64,000 bases of DNA from Luteibaculum sp964627445. Lineage in GTDB: Bacteria > Bacteroidota > Bacteroidia > Flavobacteriales_D > Luteibaculaceae. The stretch is taken from NCBI GenBank assembly GCA_964627445.1, contig CAZVJF010000004.1:186001-250000 (forward strand), read 5' to 3'. Positions 22,397-32,128 of the stretch are shown piece after piece (positions within the stretch are counted from its first letter, which is position 1; each line of letters opens with the position of its first letter). The translations under genes were made by a program, and so were the position numbers. A model generated the notes under the pieces. It did no database searches. It saw nothing but the letters and a program-made list of their open reading frames with translations, and was not told the DNA's origin.

Positions 22397-24006
22397 TGAA
22401 AGCCAACCGCTTTTACCTTCCACTCATAATAACAGCAACCTTAGTATTGGGACTTTGGATCGGCTTTTATATCGCCACCTCACTTCCCGCCAAAAACATA
22501 GAATTTATTATCCCATCGTCTTCCTCCAATAAGCTATCGCGCGTGATTAGCTTTATTGACGAAAACTATGTGGACACGGTAGCAAAGGAGCAAATTATTG
22601 ACAAAGCCATTCGCACCGTACTCGAAGATCTAGATCCACACTCCTACTACATTAGCCGCGAAGACTTTAACGCCATTAATGAACCTCTGGAAGGAAATTT
22701 TGAGGGAATAGGAATAGAGTTTGTAATTCGCGAGGATACCCTGTATGTGGTGCAAACCATTGCAGGTGGACCTTCGGAAGAAGCAGGTTTAATGCCAGGA
22801 GACCAAATCATTACGGTAGATGGCGATACGATAGCCGGAGTAGGATTGCGAAATAGCGATGTGGTAAAACTATTGCGCGGCACCAAAGGCAGCACCGTGC
22901 AACTTGGCGTGCACCGAGCACTGGAAGCCGACCTCTTGCCTTACACCATCCGTAGAGACGAGATTCCCATTAAGAGTGTGGAAGTATTCCTTCCGCTTAA
23001 CGACACTACGGGCTACATGAAAATAACCCGTTTTGCGAAAACTACCCACGATGAGTTTCGTGCGGCTATGGATTCGCTCCAAGCGTACACTCCCGACCTT
23101 CGACATCTGGTATTAGACCTACGTAATAACGGAGGCGGCTTCTTGGAAGCGGCCATCCGAATCTGTGAGGATATTTTAGAAAAAGACCAGCTTATTGTGT
23201 ACACACAGGGCAAGTCGGAAAAACGAAAAGAGTATACGTCTCGGAAAAACGGAGCTTATCGCAACCTCAACCTCTCGGTGCTTATCAATGAGTTTTCGGC
23301 TTCGGCCTCAGAGATTGTGGCAGGAGCTATTCAAGATCACGACCGCGGAACCATTATCGGTAGACGCTCTTTTGGAAAAGGATTGGTGCAGGAGCAGTTA
23401 AGCCTGAAAGACAACAGTGCGTTGCGCTTAACAGTGGCACGATACTACACGCCCACTGGACGTTGCATACAAAAACCTTACGGCAGCAACATCGATTACG
23501 ATGATGACTACCACCAGCGCTACCTCAGTGGCGAGTTGTTCTACCGCGATAGCATTGCCGTAGTGGACAGCCTCAAATTTACTACCCCGAAAGGGAAAAC
23601 CGTCTATGGTGGTGGTGGGATTGTACCCGATATATTTGTGCCCTTGGATACCACAGGAAGGTCTGAAATATTAAGCGCTATGCTCTATACAGGAGCTCTA
23701 AATGCCGCGGCTTTCCAATTTGCGAACAACAACCGCGAAATGCTGAACGACATGGGACTCGCTTATTTTATTCGCGATTACTACTTGCCAGACCGTGTTT
23801 TGGACGATGCATTGGCCGATGTTCAGCAGCCTTTAGCCAACTTTAAGCGTTTGGATAGCACCCAGCAAAAAGAAATTTACCAGCGATTTAAAAGTGTGGT
23901 AGCACGCCACATTTGGAGCAATGAAGGTTTGTATAAAAACAGCCTCCAAAGCGATAACATGCTGAAGCAATTAACGCTTACGCCCGTGCTTAACGAATTA
24001 CCGTAA
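22396..24006 (+). CDS. S41-family C-terminal processing protease (CtpA-like)
   Basis: A 536-residue periplasmic protease anchored by an N-terminal helix (FYLPLIITATLVLGLWIGFY). A PDZ domain (about 95-180, VVQTIAGGPSEEAGLMPGDQ) precedes the S41 catalytic domain: LRNNGGGFLEAAIRICE, the serine in NEFSASASEIVAGA and the lysine in IIGRRSFGKGLVQEQ form the Ser-Lys dyad. A C-terminal extension follows, as in Bacteroidota homologues. Translationally coupled to the deaminase. Its last 17 bases overlap the 3' end of the giant surface-protein gene on the other strand. Confidence 0.95.
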   Translation: MKANRFYLPLIITATLVLGLWIGFYIATSLPAKNIEFIIPSSSSNKLSRVISFIDENYVDTVAKEQIIDKAIRTVLEDLDPHSYYISREDFNAINEPLEGNFEGIGIEFVIREDTLYVVQTIAGGPSEEAGLMPGDQIITVDGDTIAGVGLRNSDVVKLLRGTKGSTVQLGVHRALEADLLPYTIRRDEIPIKSVEVFLPLNDTTGYMKITRFAKTTHDEFRAAMDSLQAYTPDLRHLVLDLRNNGGGFLEAAIRICEDILEKDQLIVYTQGKSEKRKEYTSRKNGAYRNLNLSVLINEFSASASEIVAGAIQDHDRGTIIGRRSFGKGLVQEQLSLKDNSALRLTVARYYTPTGRCIQKPYGSNIDYDDDYHQRYLSGELFYRDSIAVVDSLKFTTPKGKTVYGGGGIVPDIFVPLDTTGRSEILSAMLYTGALNAAAFQFANNNREMLNDMGLAYFIRDYYLPDRVLDDALADVQQPLANFKRLDSTQQKEIYQRFKSVVARHIWSNEGLYKNSLQSDNMLKQLTLTPVLNELP

Positions 24007-27000
24007 TCATAGCTTCTTTGCGATGGTTGATGCCCTGCATGTCGGTGTAGGTAAAAATCACGGGGTAGGTTCCGTTCTTCACCAATTTGCCCTTATAACG
24101 TCCGTCCCAAGGCTCTGAATTTTGATCCAGGTAATGAATTTGCTCGCCCCAACGGTTAAAGATACGTCCCGACCAGGATAAGACATCATCTGCCACAGGA
24201 TAATACACATCGTTTACACCATCGTTGTCTGGAGTAAAAGAGTTGGGGGCATAAAAAACATCAGAAGGAATCACTTCCAGCCATACCCAGCTGCTATCTA
24301 CACACCCACCGGGATGCTGCGCGTACAAGGTGATGCGGATAGAATCTTCCAAAGCATTGAAGACCGGGTAGTCGGCCGTAAAGCGTTGTCCACCGACAGA
24401 CCAAGTTGTAAATTCCCAAGGTTTCGGCAGCACATAATCCAATAGCACCTCGTTTCCACGTACGGGTTTTTCTGGAGTCCAAAGAATTTGCTCGTTTCTC
24501 AAACGCTCGTAGAGTGCAGGCACTGTTACCGCAAAAGTGGTATCGCATCCTCGGCCATCCAATAAATGGATGCTGTATGTATTCTGAACCAAGTTTCGGA
24601 GGGTATCGGTACTCCATTGCTGGTTTAGCGTTGCATTGGTAACGGATAGCGGTTGATGGCCTGGCGCAACGGTGGTGTTCAGTGCAACAAGGCCATTGGC
24701 TAAGTCACAATACTCAGGTTGGATACTGGGATTGGCTTGTGGTCCTAAGGTTTGCGGCAGTTCTATTTGTACATCTCGGTCACAATAGGCGTTGGTCGCG
24801 ATTAGGGAAATGACACCCGCGCCCAGGTTACGGAGCGTGTCTACATTTTGCACTCCCGTATTCCAGGTAAAGCGGTTCACATGGCTATTTGGGGTGAAAT
24901 AAACAGCCCCATCCTGTTGACCGCACGCTTCTGTTTGCAAGACAGATAGTGTTCCACCAGGGGCTTCATTGTTCCCCACATCAAACGTTTCCTCTTTAAC
25001 ACACAGAGAGTCCTCTAATATGATGGTGTAGCTTCCGCTGCTAAGATTGGTACGGATAAGGTTTGTGTTTCCATCATTCCATTGTTGCTGCAAGCTTCCT
25101 GCTACCTGTACGGGTTGAATAGTGATGCTTCCGTCTTGTTCGCTGCAATTCTCATCTTGAACCAGAGCCTGATAGCTTAGATCTAAGCCGAGTGGAACGG
25201 TAACCGTTCCCGTTACTGTACAGAGGTTATCGGAAGCGGTATAGTTATACGTTCCAGCTGGCAAATCGGTAAGCGGCTGGGTATTGGGCAGTACTTGTCC
25301 GTTCCACACGATTTCTACTGCACCTATAGCATCCATGATATCCCATCCAACGATGCCACTGGCCACTCCGCAATCTGCATTCTTTACCACATCGGGTATC
25401 ACTTGCAATGGTGCTACTTGACCAATGCCAAAAATTTGTGAAACCGTACAGGTATCTCCAGATACCGTGAGTTCATATCCTCCAGCTTCCAGTCCAGTAT
25501 GTACCAGGCTTCCATTCATACCAGGGTCGCTCCAGGTGTAGGTATAAGGGGCTTCCGGACCCGATACATTAATATCCAGTGCACCGTTATCTAAACCGCA
25601 AGTAGCATCTTCCTTGGTATTTAAGGTGATTGTAGGGGGCAGCGGACTGTTTACTAATGCGATCTGCTCGGTATAGCTACACAACGAGTCGCTTATTTCC
25701 ACCACATAATTGGCACCCACTAAATTATTGCGCTGCAAGCCCGAGTAGCCATCATTCCAAGTTCCGGTAACGGCACCCGCTGCGCTCGTAACCGCCACCG
25801 CTACCGAACCATTTTCTTGAGAACAGGTCTCTTGCTCGCTTTGCACGCTGTAGGTAAGATCTGATCCTAAGGGTACGTAAACACTATCTACCACGCTACA
25901 CAGGTCATCTTCGAACTGGTAGTAATACCATCCGCTATCCAGGTTATCGATAAACTGAAAGTCGCTATACGGTATGCCATTAAAAAGGCAGCGCACATCG
26001 CCTTGCGCATCTTGCACGGTAAAATCTACCCTGCCACTAGCTTCGTTACAATCGGCATTTTTAACTACCGTGGCCTCTACATTCAGCTCAGGAATCGCTT
26101 CAATGATAACGGTATACGCTCTGGCGCACCTGCGGCCATACACATTTAGGGTATACTCCCCGGGAGGTACGCTATCGTGGTACAGGGAGTCTCCAAAACT
26201 GGGTTCGCTCCACACCAAATCATACTCGGGTTGTGGGCCATAAACCTCTAAAGAAATTACGCCATTGTCCTCCCCACAGGTAGCGTCTCTTTCTTCCAAC
26301 GAAACTATTACGGGTGGAAACAAACTGGGCGGTACAAATACAGAATCTACTACGGTGCAATATGCATCGCTTAGTTGGTATGGATAATGGCCATAAACCA
26401 GCGAATCACGAGTATAGCTCGTTAGGTTCGTATCTAACCACTGCAAGGAAATAGGGTTGGTTCCTATGGGATTGGCCACAATTGCACCATTACGGTCCTC
26501 GCATCGCTCTGGCGTAATATTGGCGTTTAAACGTGGATTGCGAATAGTAGGCACCGTAAAATCAAGGTAGTAGGTACACAAGCCCGAACTAATTTCTCCG
26601 GTATACGCACCTCCTTCTAAGTTATAGAGGTGTAGCGATGTACTATCGGGAAATTCATTCCAAACAACGTCATATGCACGTTCACTGCCGGGGTTTAGAA
26701 CCACACTACCGCTTTGGGTTTCGCAGGTATCGCCCACTATGGTTGCATTGGGTTCAAAATCATTAAACCGATCTACAAAACCGCTATCTACCACGGTGCA
26801 AAAATCATCGGTAACGGTGATGCTGTACCAACCCGAATCCAGTTGGTTTTGTATCAGGTTTTCCCGGTCCTGGTTATGCGTCCACTCAAAGGACACTTCG
26901 CCATTAAAGAAGCCGAGCACCGCTTCTAGCCTACCGTTCTCCGATTCGCATCGGGTCGGGTTGTCAAAAAAGTTTACCTCGGGCATGCGCAACTCGGGTA

Positions 27001-30000
27001 CGGCTATATCAAAGGTAGTTTCACACAATCCATCCGAAACAATTAGAGGGTAGTTACCTCCAGTAACATTGGCAATGCTATTGGAATCGGCATTGGGGTT
27101 GTTGGGCCAGGTAAAGGTTAGAGGACCATTGTCTGAAGAAATAAATACCGTTGCCGCACCAATACCCCGCAAACAGGTGTCCGCTGCAATATGGGTAGAG
27201 TCTATAGTTGGAGGTTGGATGTAGGGCACCTCAACCCATTCGGTAAAGTCGCAGGCCTCGTCCGCAATCCGTAGTTCGTAGTTGCCAGCTTCTAGGTTTG
27301 TGAATGTATTGGCAGAGTTGGGTCTGCGATTGTTGAGTCGGATAGTGGCATTTCCGGTGCTCTCTGTAACTGTTATCGTAATGCTTCCATTGCCTGCATT
27401 ACAGGTTTCGGGTGTTATTTCGGCATCGTATTTGGCACGTTGCAAGGCTTCAATATCAAAAGGTAGGGTATCGGTACAATGGGCATCGCTAGCAACCAAC
27501 AAGTAGGATGCTTTGGTAAGGTTGTTTGCTACGCTACCTGTTGCAAGGGTATCTAAGTTTTCAGTTAGCCAAATTCCGTTGTAGGGCGTTGTTCCTGGTG
27601 CGTCTATTTGCATGCGAGCGACCCCATTTTCCTGCTGACAAGTTTCTGGGTCGGTATCCACCGAAAAGGAAGGAACAGGAACCGTATTTACCTCAACCTG
27701 CTGCGTTATTTCGCAACCTCGGTTGTCGCGTATGGTAGCTTGGTAACTTCCTGCTTGCAGTGAGTCTAGCGTATTGTCTTCTCCAAATGCGCCTCCATTA
27801 AATGCATACGAATACGGGAATTCTCCACCTGTACCCAACTGCGCTATGCTTCCAGTAGCGATATCCTTACATCCCGATGGTGTAATGCTAAAATTTTGAC
27901 TGAAAAAGGTGGCTTCCGTAAGCTCAATCAGGGTATCTTTTTCACAGCCTTTGGCGTCTTCCGTAGCAATGCGGTAGGTTCCTGGAATTAAGTTTTCTGT
28001 GGCACTAGCACTACCGTCACTTCTCGTAAAGGTGGTATTGTATGGTGCCGTACCTCCGGAAATATTCCAACCTATGGCACCATCATCTGCTTGATAGCAT
28101 GTAATCCGGGTGATGTCTGCATTAAATACCAAGGGGTTAGGTTCTTTTACCTCCACAGTATCTAAAGCTCTGCACCCCTCACTATCCGTTACGTAAGTGC
28201 GGTACTCGTCTGCTAGCAGATTGGTAATCGTAAAAGACGTGCTGAAAACATCTTTAGACTCCCCTTTTTCCCAGTAGAAATTGCTGTAGGGAGGATTTCC
28301 CCCTTCGATGCTAGCCGTTAGTTGACCAGTGCTCTCACCAAAACAACGCACACTGTCTTCCTGGAAGGTTGCGAAAAAAGGATCGGGTTGCGTAACCACA
28401 AAGGTTTTTTTGGCAGTTAGCCCGTAGTCGTCTATCACCGTTACGGTATAGCTACCAGGTTCTAGGTTGCTTCGGGTAGCACCCAGAGGTCCGTCTTCCC
28501 AGATGTAGATGTATGGTGGTGTTCCATTTACCCCTTCTACCGTGATCTGACCATCGCCATACTGGTAACATGAAACATGATTAACCACACCCTCCACATC
28601 GGGTGGCGGAATGTTTATGGGACGCAGCTTAGCACCACTAGCGGGATAGCCATATCCATCATCCACCCCAAAACCATAAACAGATACGCTAACTGTGGTA
28701 TCGGTAGTTACCATGTGGTTTCCCTCGGTAATGGCCAATTTGGCCGCATAATGTGTATTGGTAATGGGGGTAAATAAATTGGGGTCAATAAGGTTTCCAT
28801 CAATAGCTACGCGGCCTTCTGGGCTTCGCTTCACTACGTTTATATAATGCCGATTGAAGCGGTCGTTACTAATGGTAGTAAAGGTGTAGTTGGAGCCCCA
28901 CTGCACATCGGGAATAGCATTAATGTAAAAAGGATCGGTCGTAGAGCCATCACACTGCCCACCCGTACACATCTGAATTACCTGAACCGGATTGGTGGAT
29001 ACAATTTGGACGTTGCCATTAAAGGGTACATTCACGTAGTCGCCAATGGTGTCTAACACGTACACATCGCCTGCGACATTTACTGTGGTAGGGTATTGCT
29101 CACCGTTAACGATACGAGCAAAGTCATTGCCTTGTTTGTAAGCGTAGTCAGTTAGGTAGTAGGTTTGACCCCAGGTAGAAGCGGGTTGCAACTCCTCCAT
29201 AATATGGTCGCAGAATTGGCAGGCGCCTGGTTCACCAAAACCGGGCACCGTTGCACATTGCGAACCGGATATTACCGCTACCTTATTGTTACTTTTTATA
29301 CGCGTCCCAGTAAGGTCGTAACTATCATTAGGTATGCCTAAGAGGCGTTCCACGTTGGCCTTAACTAAGTAGGTTTCCCCTCGGTTTAGAAAAGCACGAA
29401 GCGTGTCACCTGCATTACGACCATTGGCAGGTTGCGATAAAATGACCTCGACCTCGGTGTTGTCACTGGGGCTTATAATGAGTATTTCCGCGGGTTGTTC
29501 GTCATCCACAACCCCAGGTATATCAGCCGGAGCGAAGGTTCCAATCGGGGCTATTGCGAAATACTCGCGTCCCAGTGAAAAATTGGGAATGGCCAAATAG
29601 GCATCGGAACTGTTGGGGGCCGTAGAGAGTGCATAAACGGATATCTCGCTCTCTGAGGTAATGTTGATACCGGTAGGCCGGGCCACTCCCACTTCATCAT
29701 TGGCAATACTAAATCCACCTACTACATTATCGATAACCACCTTTTTTACCTCAAAGGGCTGCAAACTTACGGTGCGGCTCCAACCCAGTAAGGGTATAGA
29801 AACGGTAACCTCTGTTTCGTCCAGACCCGTTACATATACTTCTTGGATAAGGGTGTTGGGATTGGCTTGGTTGTGCATGTACCCGATCCAAAAGTCGGTA
29901 CCCGTATAATCCAACCCCTCAAACTCATCTTTACGCACCCAAATGAGTCGGGTCAGTGTATCGTTTTGTAGCTGGTTGTCATTGCTGTTGCTCACCCAGT

Positions 30001-31000
30001 AGCGCATGATATGGAAGCCCGGTTCATCGAGCAACACGCTATCTGAGAACACAAAGGTTTTGCGTTCGCCAGAGGCCATTGTGTAAGCGGGAAACTCCCG
30101 TACAGCTGGTTGCCCCTCCAATTGGTAACCGATTTCATAGGTATCTTGGGATTCGCACGAATTATTAAAAATTCGGATTTCAGGCAGATGCTTGCTCTCT
30201 ACATACTCCAAACCTGTGGGGTTGGTAGCGGAAAGCACCGACATATCTACCGCGGCATAGTTTCTTGCTCTGAAGTTTACGACTGGCCTTCCTTCGTAGT
30301 ACTGCGCATTGGCCGAGTTGGTATTGCATAGTGGTTCGCTATCATCGGACCAATCGTGATAGGAGCGCACCCAGGTGGAATCGACATATAAGATACCGGC
30401 ATTAAAGGAAGACTCATCGGGATTGTTTTGCACGCAAACTTGCACCAGCAGATTCTTCTCTCCCGTGTAGCAATAAGGTGAATGGAATGCATGGTAGTTT
30501 TCTCCGTTGCGCTCAATGTACACGGGCTGGCTATGCACCTCGGTAAAGGTTTCTTCAAGCGGTTCATCGGGAAATTCATCGTAGTCTACCTCGGCCAAAG
30601 AAATGCGAAAGTTCCGCAGGCGTTGTCCCTTGGCATCGTCCACAAAAAAGGAGAGCCCCAGCAGTGCTTTGTCTTTGGTATAGGTATTTCCGTTCCCATC
30701 TTGTAGTTGCTCGATTTCCTCCGCAGTAATGAGGTATACCGAGCGATAAGATACCGCACGGTTAGCATACGGATTGGGATAGCCATAAAGAATATTATCG
30801 GGAATATCTGGAGGACCCGTACCTCCTCCTCCACCGCCACCTGGAACGCCAACACCCACGCCAGGAACACCAGGTAACTGACCGTGAGCCAAAGCGGCCA
30901 CCAAAAGGCACCACAAAAGGCACCCTAAGCGGATATGTGGACGAAAACTATTCACAACAATACCATGGAGTATATACGCTCTTAAGTTAAAAAATATCAC
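23990..31000 (-). CDS. giant cell-surface protein: IgGFc-binding-like domain, ~18 SprB-type repeats, CHU_C domain
   Basis: A 2336-residue secreted adhesin-like protein. Hydrophobic signal (LGCLLWCLLVAALAHGQ), Gly/Pro-rich linker, an N-terminal domain, an IgGFc-binding-like domain (about 363-790, from TGTDFWIGYMHNQANPN), then about 18 modules of ~75 residues with the pattern T-C-x-x-x-x-G...W...L..G.Y.L...D..C (SprB-repeat type), and the CHU_C 'gliding motility-associated' domain (FYAPNSFTPDNDGVNDVYYP to the end), which directs T9SS export. Three consecutive modules are duplicated as a block. The open frame starts with GTG at 31000; a second GTG at 30955 gives a more normal signal peptide. SprB-like proteins carry gliding cells; adhesion is equally possible. 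Confidence 0.9.
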   Translation of the reverse strand: MIFFNLRAYILHGIVVNSFRPHIRLGCLLWCLLVAALAHGQLPGVPGVGVGVPGGGGGGGTGPPDIPDNILYGYPNPYANRAVSYRSVYLITAEEIEQLQDGNGNTYTKDKALLGLSFFVDDAKGQRLRNFRISLAEVDYDEFPDEPLEETFTEVHSQPVYIERNGENYHAFHSPYCYTGEKNLLVQVCVQNNPDESSFNAGILYVDSTWVRSYHDWSDDSEPLCNTNSANAQYYEGRPVVNFRARNYAAVDMSVLSATNPTGLEYVESKHLPEIRIFNNSCESQDTYEIGYQLEGQPAVREFPAYTMASGERKTFVFSDSVLLDEPGFHIMRYWVSNSNDNQLQNDTLTRLIWVRKDEFEGLDYTGTDFWIGYMHNQANPNTLIQEVYVTGLDETEVTVSIPLLGWSRTVSLQPFEVKKVVIDNVVGGFSIANDEVGVARPTGINITSESEISVYALSTAPNSSDAYLAIPNFSLGREYFAIAPIGTFAPADIPGVVDDEQPAEILIISPSDNTEVEVILSQPANGRNAGDTLRAFLNRGETYLVKANVERLLGIPNDSYDLTGTRIKSNNKVAVISGSQCATVPGFGEPGACQFCDHIMEELQPASTWGQTYYLTDYAYKQGNDFARIVNGEQYPTTVNVAGDVYVLDTIGDYVNVPFNGNVQIVSTNPVQVIQMCTGGQCDGSTTDPFYINAIPDVQWGSNYTFTTISNDRFNRHYINVVKRSPEGRVAIDGNLIDPNLFTPITNTHYAAKLAITEGNHMVTTDTTVSVSVYGFGVDDGYGYPASGAKLRPINIPPPDVEGVVNHVSCYQYGDGQITVEGVNGTPPYIYIWEDGPLGATRSNLEPGSYTVTVIDDYGLTAKKTFVVTQPDPFFATFQEDSVRCFGESTGQLTASIEGGNPPYSNFYWEKGESKDVFSTSFTITNLLADEYRTYVTDSEGCRALDTVEVKEPNPLVFNADITRITCYQADDGAIGWNISGGTAPYNTTFTRSDGSASATENLIPGTYRIATEDAKGCEKDTLIELTEATFFSQNFSITPSGCKDIATGSIAQLGTGGEFPYSYAFNGGAFGEDNTLDSLQAGSYQATIRDNRGCEITQQVEVNTVPVPSFSVDTDPETCQQENGVARMQIDAPGTTPYNGIWLTENLDTLATGSVANNLTKASYLLVASDAHCTDTLPFDIEALQRAKYDAEITPETCNAGNGSITITVTESTGNATIRLNNRRPNSANTFTNLEAGNYELRIADEACDFTEWVEVPYIQPPTIDSTHIAADTCLRGIGAATVFISSDNGPLTFTWPNNPNADSNSIANVTGGNYPLIVSDGLCETTFDIAVPELRMPEVNFFDNPTRCESENGRLEAVLGFFNGEVSFEWTHNQDRENLIQNQLDSGWYSITVTDDFCTVVDSGFVDRFNDFEPNATIVGDTCETQSGSVVLNPGSERAYDVVWNEFPDSTSLHLYNLEGGAYTGEISSGLCTYYLDFTVPTIRNPRLNANITPERCEDRNGAIVANPIGTNPISLQWLDTNLTSYTRDSLVYGHYPYQLSDAYCTVVDSVFVPPSLFPPVIVSLEERDATCGEDNGVISLEVYGPQPEYDLVWSEPSFGDSLYHDSVPPGEYTLNVYGRRCARAYTVIIEAIPELNVEATVVKNADCNEASGRVDFTVQDAQGDVRCLFNGIPYSDFQFIDNLDSGWYYYQFEDDLCSVVDSVYVPLGSDLTYSVQSEQETCSQENGSVAVAVTSAAGAVTGTWNDGYSGLQRNNLVGANYVVEISDSLCSYTEQIALVNSPLPPTITLNTKEDATCGLDNGALDINVSGPEAPYTYTWSDPGMNGSLVHTGLEAGGYELTVSGDTCTVSQIFGIGQVAPLQVIPDVVKNADCGVASGIVGWDIMDAIGAVEIVWNGQVLPNTQPLTDLPAGTYNYTASDNLCTVTGTVTVPLGLDLSYQALVQDENCSEQDGSITIQPVQVAGSLQQQWNDGNTNLIRTNLSSGSYTIILEDSLCVKEETFDVGNNEAPGGTLSVLQTEACGQQDGAVYFTPNSHVNRFTWNTGVQNVDTLRNLGAGVISLIATNAYCDRDVQIELPQTLGPQANPSIQPEYCDLANGLVALNTTVAPGHQPLSVTNATLNQQWSTDTLRNLVQNTYSIHLLDGRGCDTTFAVTVPALYERLRNEQILWTPEKPVRGNEVLLDYVLPKPWEFTTWSVGGQRFTADYPVFNALEDSIRITLYAQHPGGCVDSSWVWLEVIPSDVFYAPNSFTPDNDGVNDVYYPVADDVLSWSGRIFNRWGEQIHYLDQNSEPWDGRYKGKLVKNGTYPVIFTYTDMQGINHRKEAMITVIR

Positions 31001-31001
31001 A

Positions 31002-31017
31002 AGCTTTCTCGAAAGCT
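31002..31017 (-). terminator. possible terminator of the YhdH-like gene (perfect 7-bp hairpin)
   Basis: AGCTTTC-TC-GAAAGCT, followed on the minus strand by TTGTGATATTTTTT. It lies 3' of the oxidoreductase (stop 31065) and just before the giant gene, so it could instead act in that gene's control. Confidence 0.4.
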
Positions 31018-31064
31018 GCGGTTATTCCCTGGACTTTTGGGACGGCAAATATCGAGAAAAGTGG

Positions 31065-32054
31065 CTAGCCGTGTTTTACGATTACTTTACCATAGCTCTC
31101 TCCAGCTAGCATTTTATCCATTTCACTGGGCAATCCGTCCAAGCCCACCTCCCGAACCATGTGTTCTGGAAGCGAAAAGCGCCAAGAATTCGCCAGACGT
31201 TCCCACAGCGTTTCGCGCACAGTTCTGGGACATGTAGCCGACTCCACTCCTAAAAGGTTGTTTCCCTTAATAATAAAAGGATATACCGTGGTGCTGAATT
31301 CGGGTGAGGCTACCAAACCGCACACTGCAACATTGGCATTTTGGCGTGTAGCTTTTAAAATAGTCGCCAAGGTGTTTCCTCCTATGGTATCAATAGCTCC
31401 CGACCATTGTGGACTTAAAAAGGGTTTGGATGACGTATCGTTCACCGCCTCGCGATCTATTATTTGGTTGGCGCCAAGGCTTCGCAAATCATCGTGGGCC
31501 TGCACTTTTCCGGTACTGGCTATGCTTTTGTATCCTGCTTTTGCTAAAAGGGCTATGGCCGCAGTACCTACGGCACCGGTAGCTCCGGTAACTAAAATTT
31601 CACCCATATCGGGGTGTTGACCCATTTGTTCCATCTGATGCAGCGCCAAAGCCGCAGTAAAACCCGAAGTGCCATACACCATGGCTTCCTTGAGTGTCAT
31701 GCCTTCGGGCAATGCCACGGGCCACTCGGCAGGAACCGAAATATACCTTCCAAATCCACCCGAAGTGTTCATTCCCAGATCGTAGCTAGTAACAATTACC
31801 GCATCGCCTTCCTTCCATTTGGGACTTTTACTCGAAACCACTACCCCAGCCGCATCAATGCCAGGAATGTGCGGAAATTTGCGGGTAATGCCTTTATGAC
31901 CCGAGGCCGAGAGCGCGTCTTTGTAATTTAAAGCGGCATAATGCACCTCCACCCGCACCTCATTGTCGGGCAAATGGCTGGATGCTACCTCGGTTACCGT
32001 TTTCTCAAATTTTCCTTCGTTCTCCGTAATCAGTAAGGCCTTAAATTTTTCCAT
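31065..32054 (-). CDS. YhdH/AcuI-type quinone oxidoreductase (acrylyl-CoA reductase family)
   Basis: A 329-residue zinc-free medium-chain dehydrogenase/reductase. Visible: ALLITENEGKFEKTV start, NYKDALSASGHKGI and PHIPGIDAAGVV (family-typical), the NADPH Rossmann motif VTGATGAVGTAAIALLAKAG, and FIIKGNNLLGVESATCP near the end. Characterised AcuI/YhdH reduces acryloyl-CoA to propionyl-CoA with NADPH. I chose the ATG at 32054 (MEKFKALLI) over one five codons upstream, since family members start there. Single gene, divergent from galE. Confidence 0.92.
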   Translation of the reverse strand: MEKFKALLITENEGKFEKTVTEVASSHLPDNEVRVEVHYAALNYKDALSASGHKGITRKFPHIPGIDAAGVVVSSKSPKWKEGDAVIVTSYDLGMNTSGGFGRYISVPAEWPVALPEGMTLKEAMVYGTSGFTAALALHQMEQMGQHPDMGEILVTGATGAVGTAAIALLAKAGYKSIASTGKVQAHDDLRSLGANQIIDREAVNDTSSKPFLSPQWSGAIDTIGGNTLATILKATRQNANVAVCGLVASPEFSTTVYPFIIKGNNLLGVESATCPRTVRETLWERLANSWRFSLPEHMVREVGLDGLPSEMDKMLAGESYGKVIVKHG

Positions 32055-32128
32055 ACTGCAATATGGCAAATACGGGTGGATAAGGGTGTGCCACTTTGTT
32101 TAGTAATTTGCGGCCGCAACAGGCACGC

